Source: an uncultured Erysipelotrichaceae bacterium
GTDB lineage: Bacteria > Bacillota_I > Bacilli_A > Erysipelotrichales > Erysipelotrichaceae
Assembly (NCBI GenBank): GCA_947575425.1
Contig: CANPNQ010000010.1
Span: 1 to 12,983, forward strand
Direction: 5' to 3'
Length of the DNA: 12,983 nt
Positions 11,853-12,983 of the stretch are shown here, piece by piece. The number at the start of each line of letters is the position of its first letter. The first letter of the stretch is position 1. The notes under the pieces are model-generated. The model was not told the origin of the DNA. It did no database searches and saw only the letters and a program-made list of their open reading frames with translations. A program made the position numbers and the translations under genes.

Positions 11853-12555
11853 CTAATAGATCCCGCATTTCTTCCGCATATTCATCTGTTTCTATATGCT
11901 TTTTGTACTTCTTGATTTCTGCCATAACATTCTCAATTTCATCTTCTCCAAGATCGTCCAATACTTCTTGATACTTATCTGTATCATTGATGGATTCCAA
12001 AAATGTTAAGTACAAATCTGTGATTAAATGATGCTGGTACACCTCTCGAAGATTCCTGATGTATTCATCGTTTTTTTCATTCTCACATACATAGTTTTCG
12101 ATATACACATTTCGTATTTCTTCGTTAGTCACACCTTCATCATCCAAGAATTCAGAGGCTATTTTTGTTAAGCGCTCTCTTTCATATTCGCCTTGCCTTA
12201 CCGCCTCAGTATATATATCCAATCTTTCAAAAACTTCATATTTTTCATATGCTGTTATCAATCTGTATATTGTTCCGTTGATTCTTTTAATCAGAAAATC
12301 TACGGTACTGTTTTTTAGCGAATAATATATCGTATCGGTTTTACTACAAAACAATGATATATCTGTGCGGTTTTTCAGTTTAATCAAAAAGCATATCTGA
12401 CAGTCAACACAGTTGATTGAGAATATTTGAATCGTTACAACATAGTCTTTAAACTCAAATAACGTCCACACCTTTTCCCACAAACTGGGATTGAGATAAT
12501 TCTTGATGATGAAACTGTAATCCATTTTCCATACTTTTATTGCTGGCACGTTCAT
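11842..12555 (-). CDS. Hypothetical protein, 237 residues
   Basis: The N-terminal half (1-105) is beta-rich and aromatic (MDYSFIIKNYLNPSLWEKVW, YVVTIQIFSINCVDCQICFLIKLKN, SLFCSKTDTIYYSLKN), with Cys at 49, 52 and 55 in a CVDCQIC pattern that could bind metal. The C-terminal half is helical and strongly acidic (ERLTKIASEFLDDEGV, DDLGEDEIENVMAEIKKYKK, EEMRDLLDEI). No catalytic motif is recognised. GGAGG lies 10 bases before the ATG, which overlaps the stop of the 3D gene by 4 bp (ATGA). Its place at the head of the recombination operon suggests an early function. The DNA is more AT-rich in the first half than in the genes downstream, which may indicate separate acquisition; this is a weak sign. 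Confidence 0.8.
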   Translation of the reverse strand: MNVPAIKVWKMDYSFIIKNYLNPSLWEKVWTLFEFKDYVVTIQIFSINCVDCQICFLIKLKNRTDISLFCSKTDTIYYSLKNSTVDFLIKRINGTIYRLITAYEKYEVFERLDIYTEAVRQGEYERERLTKIASEFLDDEGVTNEEIRNVYIENYVCENEKNDEYIRNLREVYQHHLITDLYLTFLESINDTDKYQEVLDDLGEDEIENVMAEIKKYKKHIETDEYAEEMRDLLDEI

Positions 12556-12983
12556 TCTTCTTTTTCCTCCAATATGTATACTTCCATTTCCCTCACCCCA
12601 AATATTTCTGATTCCGCTTCCGTACCCACATACAGATCGATCACGTTGCCGATCACTCCTGTGTCCTCGGCGATATATTCTTTGCCGTCAATCATGATTG
12701 TGCTGCCTAAAGGGATCACATCAGGATCAACCGCTATCGTTCTGCCTATCTGTGGTTCTGTGCCTGAATAGGTACGCCCTGTACATCCGGCACAATCGAT
12801 ACCATATGCGGTGATCTTAAACTCCCCCAGTGACCTTCATTTGGGTATTTGATCCTCAAGATTGACTATCTCGGCCTGCAGTTTGAATATTTGCAGGTCT
12901 CGCTTAAACACCTTTATCTGCAAGTCGCTGTTTTCCTCTGATACTACTTTGTACTTGGCGTTAAGTTCGTCATATTCGCTCTG
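12552..12983 (-). pseudogene. 3D-domain protein gene split by an in-frame TGA
   Basis: The right edge cuts into a frame that reads a coiled coil (QSEYDELNAKYKVVSEEN..., about 48 residues) and stops at TGA (12839-12837). The same frame then continues for 94 codons as RSLGEFKITAYG, ...GRTIAVDPDVIPLGSTIMIDG, ...EYIAEDTGVIGNVIDLYVG and FGVREMEVYIL. This is a complete 3D domain with its three conserved Asp positions (VDP, AEDTG, IDLY), related to the RlpA/MltA double-psi barrel and peptidoglycan-binding or cleaving proteins. Phage versions normally consist of a membrane anchor, a coiled coil, and SLGEFKITAY joined without interruption. No ATG, GTG or TTG follows the TGA before the VDPDVIP strand. 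So the gene carries a nonsense codon, most simply TGG to TGA. Weak CTG initiation after AAGG, or readthrough, remains possible. Confidence 0.8.

Noticed and set aside
12837..12839. TGA recoded as a sense codon (code 4 or phage-type recoding) to explain the split 3D gene
   Set aside because: TGA follows directly after the conserved DDDLPF end of SSB and forms clean ATGA stop-start overlaps at many gene joints, so it is a stop in this genome.
12826..12840. Separate start ATG at 12840 with a homopolymer frameshift (GGGGG) leading into the 3D domain
   Set aside because: The 3D frame is continuous with the upstream coiled-coil frame across the TGA, and SLGEF matches the family in that frame, so one nonsense change explains it without a frameshift.

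Overview
The window is an early-to-late junction of a tailed bacteriophage or prophage genome (siphovirus-like) from a low-GC Bacillota host, probably a gut anaerobe. The reasons are the strong AAGGAGG-type ribosome binding sites, the dense ATGA-overlapped gene order, and a set of Firmicutes phage families: Gp157, DUF669, DUF1064, DUF3850, a replisome organizer, an ArpU/RinA-like late regulator and PBSX-type terminase. No host gene is visible. Every credible gene is on the minus strand, so transcription runs from position 12983 down to 1.

In order of transcription: (1) 12983-11691: a 3D-domain gene split by an in-frame TGA, then a 237-aa and a 53-aa unknown protein. (2) 11694-8963: a recombination and ssDNA module with a RecA-like Sak4-type ATPase, Gp157, a DUF669 protein with an SSB-like DDDDLPF tail, an HNH-like protein, a helical protein and a DUF1064 PD-(D/E)XK nuclease. 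(3) 8959-7923: a replication initiator carrying iteron-like repeats inside its coding sequence, plus a small helix-turn-helix protein. (4) 7915-4441: an amino-methyltransferase, a SNF2-type helicase and a C5-cytosine methyltransferase, translationally coupled. (5) 4444-2453: small genes, including a Cys-rich protein, an ASCH-like DUF3850 protein, a 39-aa SSB-like remnant, the true SSB, two zinc-ribbon-like proteins and several tiny membrane proteins, some under 40 residues. (6) 2403-1939: the late regulator.

The part most worth attention is the 480-base gene-free stretch between the late regulator and the terminase (1459-1938). It has an extended -10 promoter with a perfect 8-bp palindrome where the -35 should be, then about 400 bases that fold into many helices, then an intrinsic terminator. 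I read it as a large structured noncoding RNA of a class I cannot name, probably switched on by the adjacent regulator. Next comes a self-contained RelB/RelE-type toxin-antitoxin cassette with its own promoter-operator and terminator (a moron), then terminase small and large subunits, the latter cut by the window edge.

Several genes show damage or streamlining: the 3D gene (nonsense codon), the amino-methyltransferase (SAM-binding segment apparently missing), the SSB-like remnant (core missing) and a small membrane gene (probable frameshift). Family assignments rest on recognised motifs, not on database searches.
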